The notes under the pieces: model-generated
Seen by the model: only the letters and a program-made list of their open reading frames with translations
The model's database searches: none
What the model was told of the DNA's origin: nothing
Translations under genes and position numbers: made by a program
Assembly (NCBI GenBank): GCA_030149365.1
Contig: JASBRP010000047.1
Location: 1-38,575, forward strand
DNA: 38,575 bases
From: Solimonas sp.
GTDB taxonomy: Bacteria; Pseudomonadota; Gammaproteobacteria; Nevskiales; Nevskiaceae
Direction: 5' to 3'
Part shown: positions 8,342 through 14,834 of the stretch, piece by piece
Layout: each line of letters starts with the position of its first letter
How positions within the stretch are numbered: the stretch's first letter is position 1

Positions 8342-8820
8342 TCCATCCGGGGCGGCAACTGGATCATGCCCAGCCAGCAATCGCGGATCATGCTGGCCAG
8401 GCGCTCGAATTCCTCAAGGTCCACCGGCTTCACCAGGTAGGCATTGGCATGTGACTGGTAGCACTCCACCACGTCCCGCTCGGCCTTGGAGGTGCTCAGG
8501 ATCAGCACCGGAATCTGGCGCAGCTTGGGGTCGCCCTTGACCTCGCGCAGGACCTCGCGGCCGTCGCGGCGCGGCAGGTTCAGGTCCAGCAGCACCAGGT
8601 CCGGCAGTGGCAGGCGGGCATGCTCGCCTTCCCGGCGCAGCATGCGCAGGGCCTGCTCGCCGTCCCGTGCAACATGCAGGCGGTGGCGGAACCCGGCGTC
8701 GCGGAAGACCTCCTGGGCCAGCCGGACGTCCGCCGGGCTGTCCTCGACCAGCATCAGCACGTATTCGCGGCCATCCGCTGTCGCGGATACCGGCGTTCCC
8801 TCGCTGTCCATCATGGCCAT
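8338..8820 (-). CDS. Single-domain response regulator, Rcp1/CheY-like
   Basis: 160 residues from the ATG at 8820, with GGAG 8 bases upstream. In-frame GTG 8829 and ATG 8814/8811 are alternatives. It is a stand-alone receiver with the acidic pair in LVEDSPADV, the phospho-acceptor in LLDLNLPRRDG, the Ser/Thr switch in LILSTSKAE and the conserved Lys in YLVKPVD. The long N-terminal linker and the KAERDVVECYQSHANAY segment are typical of Rcp1-type partners of phytochrome-like kinases. First gene of the operon with the REC-GGDEF-EAL protein and the ETR1-like kinase. With no output domain it probably acts by protein contact or as a phosphate sink or relay. Confidence 0.92.
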   Translation of the reverse strand: MAMMDSEGTPVSATADGREYVLMLVEDSPADVRLAQEVFRDAGFRHRLHVARDGEQALRMLRREGEHARLPLPDLVLLDLNLPRRDGREVLREVKGDPKLRQIPVLILSTSKAERDVVECYQSHANAYLVKPVDLEEFERLASMIRDCWLGMIQLPPRME

Positions 8821-8929
8821 CCTCGGCACTCCATACGTTGCGCTAAAATCTACCAGTGGTAATGGGGGCTTTCCTTGGATTGTTTATACCGTTTCCACGC
8901 CGTCCATCGCTCCCCCCAATACTCCCATC

Positions 8930-9790
8930 ATGCAGAACGATCTCAAGCGTGGCGCCGCCCATGCCGTCTACGCGGCAGCGGCCTTTTCGCTGACCGGGGT
9001 CTGCGTCAAGGCCGCCAGCGCCCACGCCCCCAACGAGATCGTGGTGTTCTTCCGCTGCCTGGTCAGCCTGCTGGTGCTAATGCCCTGGGTCCTGCGCCAG
9101 GGCGCCGACAGCCTGCGCAGCAACCGGGTCGGCGGGCATCTCTGGCGCGCCGCCTTCGGCGTGCTGGCCATGTATGCCTTTTTCTACGCCATCGGCCGCC
9201 TGCCCCTGGCCGAGGCCATGCTGCTGACCTACTCCACCCCGCTGTGGGTGCCCTTCATCGCCTGGGCCTGGATCGGTGAACGCCCGCCGGCCGTGGTGTT
9301 CCCGGCCGCCCTGCTGGGGCTGATCGGCCTCGCCTTCATCGTCAAGCCCGGCAGTACCCAGATCGACTGGCTGGCCGGGCTGGTCGGCGCCGGCTCCGGA
9401 TTCCTGGCCGGCTGCGCGATGGTCAGCATCCGCCGCATCTCCGACACCGAACCGGCTCAGCGCATCGTGCTGTACTTCATGATCCTGGCCACGGTGATCT
9501 CGGCCATTCCCCTGTTCTGGGCCTGGCAGACCCCGGACCTGCCGACCCTGGCCCTGCTGGTCGGCGCCGGCGTCACCGCCACGGTGGGCCAGCTCAACCT
9601 GACCCGCGCCTACGCTTGGGCGCCAGCGGCCCTGGTCGGCCCCTTCACCTATGTCTCGGTGGTGTTCTCCGCCCTGCTGGCCTGGTGGATCTGGGACGAG
9701 AACCTGGATGGCTGGTCGGCCTTCGGCATCCTGCTGGTGGTGGCCACCTGCGTGATGGTGGGTTGGAAACGCCCCATGAAAGGCGGCTGA
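8930..9790 (+). CDS. EamA/DMT family transporter
   Basis: 286 residues, almost entirely hydrophobic, with about ten predicted membrane helices in two repeated halves (EamA fold). Conserved features include the PNEIVVFFR segment, the AMLLTYSTPLWVPFIAW helix with the following GE, and in the second half LTRAYAWAPAALVGPFTYVSVVFSALL. The family exports or imports small metabolites such as amino acids, purines or drugs; the substrate cannot be told from sequence. No clear Shine-Dalgarno precedes the ATG. It is divergent from the signalling operon, with about 100 bp between. The intergenic stretch has an AT-rich segment (TTGTTTATACC, 8879-8889) but no convincing promoter pair. Confidence 0.9.
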   Translation: MQNDLKRGAAHAVYAAAAFSLTGVCVKAASAHAPNEIVVFFRCLVSLLVLMPWVLRQGADSLRSNRVGGHLWRAAFGVLAMYAFFYAIGRLPLAEAMLLTYSTPLWVPFIAWAWIGERPPAVVFPAALLGLIGLAFIVKPGSTQIDWLAGLVGAGSGFLAGCAMVSIRRISDTEPAQRIVLYFMILATVISAIPLFWAWQTPDLPTLALLVGAGVTATVGQLNLTRAYAWAPAALVGPFTYVSVVFSALLAWWIWDENLDGWSAFGILLVVATCVMVGWKRPMKGG

Positions 9791-9813
9791 ATCGAAACTC
9801 TTTGTGCCTGCAG

Positions 9814-9833
9814 GAGCGGGGTTTACCCCACTC
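9814..9833. repeat. REP-like half element (imperfect hairpin)
   Basis: GAGCGGGG (9814-9821) pairs with CCCCACTC (9826-9833) with one mismatch around TTTA. The sequence resembles one end of the GGGAGCGG-type REP elements elsewhere in this window. It lies between two convergent genes and touches the stop codon of the CinA-like gene. Confidence 0.5.
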
Positions 9834-10593
9834 AAGGCGCCTTGAGCACTTCGATCTGGATCGCCGGCCAGGCTTTGAGGCCCTCGCAGAAGCTGGCATA
9901 TGCCGCCGCCGCATCCGCCCGTGGCCCCTTGAAGCCGAACTCGATCTGCCGCGGGCGCTCCGGCGAGCCGCGGAACGGCAGGCTGGCCAGCTTGATCGCA
10001 GGAAACCGCGCCAGCGTGGCCTGCATCAGCGGCAGCAGGTCGCCTTCGGTCACCGGGCCGATGGCATTGAACGAATACTCCACCGGCGGCTCAGCCTGGT
10101 GCAGGTGCCGCAGGCGCTGGTCCAGTACCCACTCCAGCATCGGCCAGGCCATCTCCGGGAAGCCGGGGACGAAGTAGCAAGCCCCCACCGAGAAGCCCGC
10201 CACCCGGTTCACCGGGTTGGGGATCAGTTCGGCGCCCTCCGGGAAGTCCGCCATCAGCACGCGGTTGGGCAGGGCCTGGTCGCCGTACTGGGCCAGTATC
10301 AAGGCCTCGCCCTCCGGGTGGCGGGTGATCGGCCGGCCGAAGGCCTGCGCCGCGGCCTGGCGGGTGCAGTCGTCCGGCGTTGCACCGATGCCGCCGCAGG
10401 ACAACACCGTGTCGCCCCGCTCCGCCGCCGCGGCGATGGCGGCGGCGATGCGGTCCCGGTCGTCGCCCAGGAACTGAGCCCAGTCCAGCGCAATGCCACG
10501 CTCGGCCAGCAGCGCGATCACCTTCACCAGGTGCTTGTCCTGTCGCTTGCCGGACAGGATCTCGTCGCCGATCACGAACAGACCTACAGCCAT
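9832..10593 (-). CDS. CinA/MoaB-type molybdopterin-binding domain protein
   Basis: 253 residues. The N-terminal 170 residues form a MoCF_biosynth domain, with GLFVIGDEILSGKRQDKH at the start, LSCGGIGATPDDCTRQA as the ligand loop (usually GGLGPTxDD) and PVNRVAGFSVG. The C-terminal part corresponds to the second domain of short CinA-like proteins; the nicotinamide-nucleotide amidase domain of full-length CinA is absent. Proteins of this group are annotated as competence/damage-inducible or molybdopterin-binding, and their true substrate is unsettled. It is convergent with the EamA transporter and divergent from the DJ-1 gene. Confidence 0.88.
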   Translation of the reverse strand: MAVGLFVIGDEILSGKRQDKHLVKVIALLAERGIALDWAQFLGDDRDRIAAAIAAAAERGDTVLSCGGIGATPDDCTRQAAAQAFGRPITRHPEGEALILAQYGDQALPNRVLMADFPEGAELIPNPVNRVAGFSVGACYFVPGFPEMAWPMLEWVLDQRLRHLHQAEPPVEYSFNAIGPVTEGDLLPLMQATLARFPAIKLASLPFRGSPERPRQIEFGFKGPRADAAAAYASFCEGLKAWPAIQIEVLKAP

Positions 10594-10717
10594 GCCTCAC
10601 CTCGCAGACACTCGCCGGCAGTGGGAATTTTGATGTGACGACAATGCGGCATCCTTCGCTCTCCGAACTTAATTTTTATGGGTCGGGCGGAAGCGAAAAG
10701 GGCTGTGGCATTCTACC

Positions 10718-10735
10718 ACCGCGCCCAACCGCGGT
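10718..10735 (+). promoter_or_regulatory. Small hairpin in the leader of the DJ-1 family gene
   Basis: ACCGCG (10718-10723) and CGCGGT (10730-10735) form a 6-bp stem with a 6-base loop, about 18 bases before the ribosome binding site. The 174-bp region between the divergent cinA-like and DJ-1 genes otherwise shows AT-rich stretches (10668-10680) but no clear promoter pair. Confidence 0.3.
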
Positions 10736-10767
10736 TCTCACACAAAAAAGCCAAAGGAGTTTCCACG

Positions 10768-11310
10768 ATGAATGCTCTGGTCGTCGTCGCAAACGGTTCG
10801 GAATCCATGGAGGCCGTCACCATCATCAACGTGCTGCGGCGTGGTGAAGTCGCGGTGACCGTCGCCAGCATCGAGAGCGGGCGCGAGGTGGAAGGCACCC
10901 GCGGCCTGAAGCTGACCGCCGACGCGCTATGGGCGGATGTCGCCGGCCGGGATTTCGATCTCATCGTCCTGCCGGGCGGCGAAAAGGGCGCGCAAGCCCT
11001 GTCGGCTCATGCCGGCCTGGTGGAGAAGCTCAAGGCCCAGCGCCAGGCCCATCGCTGGACCGGGGCGATCTGCGCCTCCCCGGCCCTGGTGCTGTCGGCG
11101 CATGGGCTGCTGGACGGAAAGAAGGCCACCTGCTACCCCTCCTTCCGTGAACAGCTGCTGCACTACGTGGACCTGCCGGTGGTGGTGGACGGCCACTGCG
11201 TGACCGGCCAGGGGCCGGCCAGCGCGGTCGCCTTCGGGCTGCAACTGGTGGAAGTGCTCGCCGGGACGGAAAAGCGCCGTTCGGTTGCCCAGGGGCTGCT
11301 GGCCGCCTGA
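10768..11310 (+). CDS. DJ-1/PfpI family protein
   Basis: 180 residues, full length for the DJ-1/YajL branch. The nucleophile elbow is GAICASPALVL, equivalent to AICAGP of DJ-1, with the reactive Cys. The upstream acidic residue is in the IVLPGGEKGA region. The N-terminus MNALVVVANGSESMEAVTI has the conserved Glu that interacts with the Cys. These proteins act as redox-sensitive chaperones and glyoxalase-like or deglycase-like enzymes; the activity of this one is not evident. AAAGGAG (10753-10759) lies 8 bases before the ATG. A bidirectional terminator separates it from grxD. Confidence 0.93.
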   Translation: MNALVVVANGSESMEAVTIINVLRRGEVAVTVASIESGREVEGTRGLKLTADALWADVAGRDFDLIVLPGGEKGAQALSAHAGLVEKLKAQRQAHRWTGAICASPALVLSAHGLLDGKKATCYPSFREQLLHYVDLPVVVDGHCVTGQGPASAVAFGLQLVEVLAGTEKRRSVAQGLLAA

Positions 11311-11335
11311 AGAACCCAGGGAAACGGCCGGAAAC

Positions 11336-11363
11336 GAAAAACGCCCGCTTACGCGGGCGTTTT
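11336..11363. terminator. Bidirectional rho-independent terminator (DJ-1 gene / grxD)
   Basis: ACGCCCGC (11341-11348) and GCGGGCGT (11353-11360) form a stem with loop TTAC. It has A-rich sequence on the left and TTTT on the right, so it works for both converging genes. Confidence 0.85.
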
Positions 11364-11382
11364 CCTGTGACCTGAGGCTGAA

Positions 11383-11712
11383 TCAGGCCGCTTTGCTGTC
11401 CGCCACCGCTTCCTGCAGCATCTTCTGCAGTTCGCCGGACTGGTAGAGGTCCAGCGTGATGTCGCAGCCGCCGACCAGCTCACCCTTGACGTAGAGCTGC
11501 GGGAAGGTCGGCCAGTTGGCGTACTTCGGCAGTGCGCGGTAGACCTCTTCGTCCTCGAAGATGTTCACGTAGGAGAACGGCACGTTGCAGGCCTTGAGGG
11601 CCTGGGTCGCGCGTGCGGAAAAACCGCACTGGGGAAAATCCGGCGAGCCCTTCATGTAGATCATGATGGGGTTGTCGGTGACCTGCTTCTTGATGCGCTC
11701 CAGCGCGTCCAT
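11383..11712 (-). CDS. grxD: Monothiol glutaredoxin (Grx4 type)
   Basis: 109 residues. The active site is CGFS (29-32), preceded by IYMKGSPDFPQ; WPTFPQLY and GGCDI form the glutathione-binding part. CGFS glutaredoxins bind a bridging 2Fe-2S cluster as dimers with glutathione, and deliver or store it; they also interact with BolA. The window also carries the suf operon and an Fe-SOD. On the minus strand TATAAT (11759-11754) fits a -10 box, with a weak -35 (TTCATT) 16 bases before it. The gene is divergent from sodB. Confidence 0.97.
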   Translation of the reverse strand: MDALERIKKQVTDNPIMIYMKGSPDFPQCGFSARATQALKACNVPFSYVNIFEDEEVYRALPKYANWPTFPQLYVKGELVGGCDITLDLYQSGELQKMLQEAVADSKAA

Positions 11713-11753
11713 TTTGCCTTCTCCGGCTGCTGGTAAGGGTACGGCGGGCGCGG

Positions 11754-11786
11754 ATTATACGCGCACTGCCCGGGGAATGAATCCCC
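11754..11786 (-). promoter_or_regulatory. Predicted grxD promoter with an overlapping palindrome
   Basis: A consensus -10 TATAAT lies on the minus strand at 11759-11754, with a poor -35 TTCATT (11781-11776). The -35 is embedded in the palindrome GGGGAATGAATCCCC (11772-11786), which has 5-bp arms GGGGA/TCCCC and could be an operator. The binding factor is unknown. Confidence 0.45.
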
Positions 11787-11816
11787 GCAAGAACCGGTCC
11801 AAGTCCCTGCGTGGTA

Positions 11817-11845
11817 TTGAATTTGTGGGGCCGCTCGCCTATTTT
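11817..11845 (+). promoter_or_regulatory. Predicted sigma-70 promoter of sodB
   Basis: TTGAAT (11817-11822), a 17-base spacer and TATTTT (11840-11845). The predicted start near 11852 leaves a leader of about 60 bases. AAAAGGAA (11895-11902) is the ribosome binding site for the ATG at 11912. Confidence 0.6.
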
Positions 11846-11911
11846 GTCGGCCCCACTTGCAGCCGGCCGGCGCATTCCCGGCGCCGCTTAGCAACAAAAG
11901 GAATCAAATCA

Positions 11912-12487
11912 ATGGCTCTGACCCTCCCTGAACTCCCCTACGCCCGCGACGCGCTCGCCCCCCACATGTCCGCCGAAACGCTGGACTTCCACTACGGCAA
12001 GCATCACAAGGCCTACGTGGACAACGGCAACAAGCTGATCGCCGGCACCGAGTTCGAGAACATGGCGCTGGAGGACATCGTGAAGAAGTCCTCGGGCAAG
12101 ATCTTCAACAACGCCGCCCAGGTCTGGAACCACACCTTCTTCTGGAACTGCCTCACCCCGACGCAGACCGCGCCGGGCAAGAAGCTCACCGACGCGCTGG
12201 TCAAGCAGTTCGGCGGCGTGGAAGACTTCAAGAAGCAGTTCACCGAAGTGGCGATGAACACCTTCGGCTCCGGCTGGGCCTGGCTGGTCCAGAACGCCGA
12301 CGGCAGCCTCGCGCTCGTCAGCACCTCCAACGCCGGCTGCCCGCTGACCGCCGGCCAGAAGCCGCTGCTGACCGCCGACGTCTGGGAACACGCCTACTAC
12401 GTCGATTACCGCAACGCCCGCGCCAGCTTCCTCGAGCACTTCTGGGCTCTGGTGAACTGGCAGTTCGTCGAGAGCAATCTCGGCTAA
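11912..12487 (+). CDS. sodB: Superoxide dismutase [Fe]
   Basis: 191 residues, the usual length. It converts superoxide to oxygen and peroxide in the cytoplasm. Metal ligands are His in FHYGKHHKAYVDN and WNHTFFWN, then Asp and His in DVWEHAYYVDYRN. FNNAAQVWNH places the active-site Gln in the N-terminal half, as in E. coli SodB and unlike Mn-SODs; together with GSGWAWL it supports the Fe type. The start is well supported by AAAAGGAA. The stop codon lies 4 bases before a 268-bp palindromic element, and the likely terminator comes only after it. Confidence 0.97.
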   Translation: MALTLPELPYARDALAPHMSAETLDFHYGKHHKAYVDNGNKLIAGTEFENMALEDIVKKSSGKIFNNAAQVWNHTFFWNCLTPTQTAPGKKLTDALVKQFGGVEDFKKQFTEVAMNTFGSGWAWLVQNADGSLALVSTSNAGCPLTAGQKPLLTADVWEHAYYVDYRNARASFLEHFWALVNWQFVESNLG

Positions 12488-12491
12488 GCTC

Positions 12492-12759
12492 AGAGTCTAT
12501 CCGTGCATCAGACACGCGTGCGTTGCTGCCAGAAATCGCGCCAGGCTCAGCCGGGCGACGCGAGGTTGGGTGGACCCAATAAGCGGCGGCCGGCGCCGCA
12601 TGGCGCGATTTCTGGCGCAACCCTTCGGGACGGGGCCATTTTCGCGCCCCGCGTTCCCTATCGCCCCTTATGTACTCGTGTACACCGCGGGTCGACAGGG
12701 TTAGCGGGACACGAAAATGGCACGCCGTCGCACGCGTGTCTGATGCACGGATAGACTCT
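12492..12759. repeat. 268-bp nested palindromic element (31-bp perfect terminal inverted repeats)
   Basis: The 31-bp ends 12492-12522 and 12729-12759 are exact reverse complements. Inside are a second exact inverted pair of 16 bp (12528-12543 / 12601-12616) and a third of 10 bp (12635-12644 / 12712-12721). There are also small hairpins: TTGGGT-GG-ACCCAA (12566-12579) and TGTAC-TCGT-GTACA (12671-12684). The folded form is a long stem topped by two arms, a three-way junction. No open frame of substance and no clear target-site duplication is seen. It occupies nearly all of the 341-bp gap between sodB and argF. Possible natures are a MITE-like non-autonomous element or a structured RNA; I do not recognise a named family. 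Confidence 0.9.
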
Positions 12760-12775
12760 AATTCACACCGCAACG

Positions 12776-12810
12776 GGGCCGTTCCACCGGGAACGGCCCT
12801 TTTGCTTTTT
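12776..12810 (+). terminator. Rho-independent terminator, probably of sodB
   Basis: GGGCCGTTCC (12776-12785) pairs with GGAACGGCCC (12790-12799) around ACCG and is followed by TTTTGCTTTTT. It lies after the palindromic element and 19 bases before the argF start. The sodB transcript would therefore include the element. An attenuator role for argF is a less likely alternative. Confidence 0.85.
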
Positions 12811-12828
12811 CTAGGGAACCGTTTTGTC

Positions 12829-13740
12829 ATGACCCGCCACCTGCTGAAGCTGTCCGACCTGAGCGCTGAGGAAGCGCAAGCGATCGTGGCACGCGCCATC
12901 GCCCTCAAGAACAGCCGCGACCCCGCCTACCGTCCGTTCATCGGCAAGACCCTGGCGATGCTGTTCACCAAGAGCTCGACGCGCACCCGCGTCAGCTTCG
13001 AGTCCGGCATGGTGAAGTTCGGCGGGCATGCCCTGTTCCTCAGCGCCAACGCCACGCAGATGGGCCGTGACGAGCCGCTGATGGACACCGCACAGGTGCT
13101 GTCGCGCATGTGCGACGCGATCATGATCCGCAACGACTCGCAGGCCGACCAGGAAGAGCTGGCGCGCCACTCCCGCGTGCCGGTGATCAACGGCCTGTCG
13201 AACCTGCACCACCCCTGCCAGCTGCTGGCCGACATGCAGGTCTGGACCGAGCACCGCGGCAGCCCCAAGGGCAAGACCGCCGCCTGGATCGGCGACGGCA
13301 ACAACGTTTGCCACTCCTTCATCGAGGCGGCGCAGCTGTTCGACTTCAAGCTGAAGATCGCCGCACCGGTCGGCTATGAACCCTCGCAGGAGATCGTCCG
13401 CGCCGGCGGCTCCCGCATTGAACTGGTGGCCGACGCCGCCAGCGCCGCCAGCGGTGCCGACGTGGTGATCACCGATACCTGGACCAGCATGGGCCAGGAA
13501 GCCGAGACCCAGCGCCGCCTGAAGGCCTTTGCCGGCTACCAGGTGGACGACGCCATGATGGCCCGCGCCAAGCCGGAAGCGATCTTCCTGCACTGCCTGC
13601 CCGCCCACCGCGGCGAGGAAGTCAGCGCCTCGGTCATCGACGGCCCCCAGTCGGTGATCTACGACGAGGCCGAGAACCGCCTGTGGGCGCAGATGGCCCT
13701 GGTGGAGTTCCTGCTCGGCATGGCGCCGAAGGCGAAGTAA
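12829..13740 (+). CDS. argF: Ornithine carbamoyltransferase
   Basis: 303 residues. The enzyme makes citrulline from ornithine and carbamoyl phosphate in arginine synthesis. The carbamoyl-phosphate loop is STRTRVSFE, followed by HPCQLLAD. The ornithine-binding motif DTWTSMGQE (SMG loop) and the catalytic HCLPAHRGEE are present. The SMG loop argues against the acetylornithine carbamoyltransferase found in Xanthomonas. The ATG at 12829 is preceded by AGGGAA at 12813-12818, slightly far. The next gene nadC starts 4 bases after the stop, so the two are probably co-transcribed, an unusual pairing of arginine and NAD synthesis. Confidence 0.96.
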   Translation: MTRHLLKLSDLSAEEAQAIVARAIALKNSRDPAYRPFIGKTLAMLFTKSSTRTRVSFESGMVKFGGHALFLSANATQMGRDEPLMDTAQVLSRMCDAIMIRNDSQADQEELARHSRVPVINGLSNLHHPCQLLADMQVWTEHRGSPKGKTAAWIGDGNNVCHSFIEAAQLFDFKLKIAAPVGYEPSQEIVRAGGSRIELVADAASAASGADVVITDTWTSMGQEAETQRRLKAFAGYQVDDAMMARAKPEAIFLHCLPAHRGEEVSASVIDGPQSVIYDEAENRLWAQMALVEFLLGMAPKAK

Positions 13741-13744
13741 GCCC

Positions 13745-14599
13745 ATGACCCTGCCCGCCTACGTCACGGACCTGCAGGCCGTCGTTTCGCACGCCCTGGC
13801 CGAGGACGTGGGGGGCGGTGACTTCACGGCGCGGCTAGTGCCCGCCGGCGAGCAGGGCCAGGCCTACGTGATCTCCCGCGAGAATGCCGTGGTCTGCGGC
13901 CGCCCCTGGGTGGACGAAGTGTTCCGCCAGCTGGACCCTGCCATCGAGGTGAAGTGGCTGGTGCAGGAAGGGCAGCTGGTCGCCCCCAACCAGCGGCTCT
14001 ACGAACTGCGCGGCCCGGCCCGTGCGCTGCTCACCGGTGAGCGCCCGGCCCTGAATTTCCTGCAGACCCTGTCAGGCACCGCCACCGCGGTGCGCCAGTA
14101 CGTGGACGCCGTGGCCGGCACCGGCGCGCGCATCGCCGACACGCGCAAGACCCTGCCGGGCCTGCGCAACGCGCAGAAGTACGCCGTGCTCTGCGGCGGC
14201 GGCATCAACCACCGCATCGGCCTCTACGACGGCATCCTGATCAAGGAAAACCACATCGCCGCTGCCGGCGGCATCCGCCAGGCCATCGCCAACGCCCGCG
14301 CGCTGGACGCCGGCGTGCCGCTGATGACCGAAGCCGAGACGATGGAAGAGGCGCGCGCCGCGCTGGACGCCGACGTGGACCTGCTGCTGGTGGACGACTT
14401 CAGCCTGCCGGACCTGCGCGAAGCCGTGCGCCTGGTGCGCGAGCACCGCGCCCGCGGCGGCAAGACCGTGATCGAGTATTCCGGCGGCGCTACGCTGCAG
14501 AACGTGCGCGGCTATGCCGAATGCGGCGTGGACCGCATCGCCATCGGCAGCATCACCAAGCACATCCGGGCACTGGATCTGTCGATGCGGTTTGCGTGA
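13745..14599 (+). CDS. nadC: Nicotinate-nucleotide diphosphorylase (carboxylating)
   Basis: 284 residues, normal length for quinolinate phosphoribosyltransferase. It converts quinolinate and PRPP to nicotinate mononucleotide, the step after NadA. Seen are GERPALNFLQTLSGTAT, the DTRKTLPGLR motif, CGGGINHRIGLYDGILIKENH, and IEYSGG followed by GVDRIAIGSITKH of the phosphate-binding barrel end. All are conserved family segments with substrate-binding Arg, His and Lys residues. The gene starts 4 bases after argF. The region downstream holds three REP-type hairpins. Confidence 0.97.
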   Translation: MTLPAYVTDLQAVVSHALAEDVGGGDFTARLVPAGEQGQAYVISRENAVVCGRPWVDEVFRQLDPAIEVKWLVQEGQLVAPNQRLYELRGPARALLTGERPALNFLQTLSGTATAVRQYVDAVAGTGARIADTRKTLPGLRNAQKYAVLCGGGINHRIGLYDGILIKENHIAAAGGIRQAIANARALDAGVPLMTEAETMEEARAALDADVDLLLVDDFSLPDLREAVRLVREHRARGGKTVIEYSGGATLQNVRGYAECGVDRIAIGSITKHIRALDLSMRFA

Positions 14600-14608
14600 A
14601 CCCAGGGT

Positions 14609-14666
14609 GTAGGAGCCAGCTTGCTGGCGACCGGTTGGACGAGGTCGCCAACAAGCTGGCTCCTAC
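14609..14666. repeat. REP-type hairpin A (GTAGGAGCCAGC family)
   Basis: Left arm GTAGGAGCCAGCTTGCTGGC (from 14609) is mirrored by GCTGGCTCCTAC (ending 14666), with a nested GCCAGCTTGCTGGC stem. First of three adjacent intergenic palindromes after nadC. Confidence 0.8.
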
Positions 14667-14684
14667 ATCACTCAGGCTTTCTCG

Positions 14685-14738
14685 CAGGAGCGGCCGTTGG
14701 AGATTAAGGGCTGATTCGCGGCCAACGGCCCCTCCTAC
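14685..14738. repeat. REP-type hairpin B
   Basis: CAGGAGCGGCCGTTGG (14685-14700) and CCAACGGCCCCTCCTAC (14722-14738) form a long, slightly imperfect inverted repeat. It shares the GGAGCGGCC/TCCTAC logic with its neighbours but belongs to a different sub-type. Confidence 0.75.
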
Positions 14739-14756
14739 TGCGTCAGCCCAACCAAA

Positions 14757-14826
14757 TGTGGGAGCGGCTTCAGCCGCGATCTTTGGGACGGGCTGCGAAA
14801 AGATCGCGGCTGAAGCCGCTCCCACA
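14757..14826. repeat. REP-type hairpin C (TGTGGGAGCGGCTTCAGCCGCGA family)
   Basis: TGTGGGAGCGGCTTCAGCCG from 14757 is the exact reverse complement of the segment ending at 14826, and the match extends through GCGATCTTT. Related copies occur at 23937-24000 and 38469-38534. It lies just after the murI stop codon and may also act as its transcript end. Confidence 0.85.
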
Positions 14827-14834
14827 GGTTCGGC

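Noticed and set aside
8342..8380. Earlier TTG start for the REC-GGDEF-EAL gene
   Set aside because: It lies deep inside the upstream regulator gene; the GTG at 8341 overlaps its stop in the usual coupled arrangement.
11760..11911. Fur box upstream of sodB
   Set aside because: No sequence close to GATAATGATAATCATTATC was found in the divergent region.
12488..12828. Short coding genes in the gap between sodB and argF
   Set aside because: Frames here are short, cross the inverted repeats and lack ribosome sites; the structure is explained by palindromes and a terminator.
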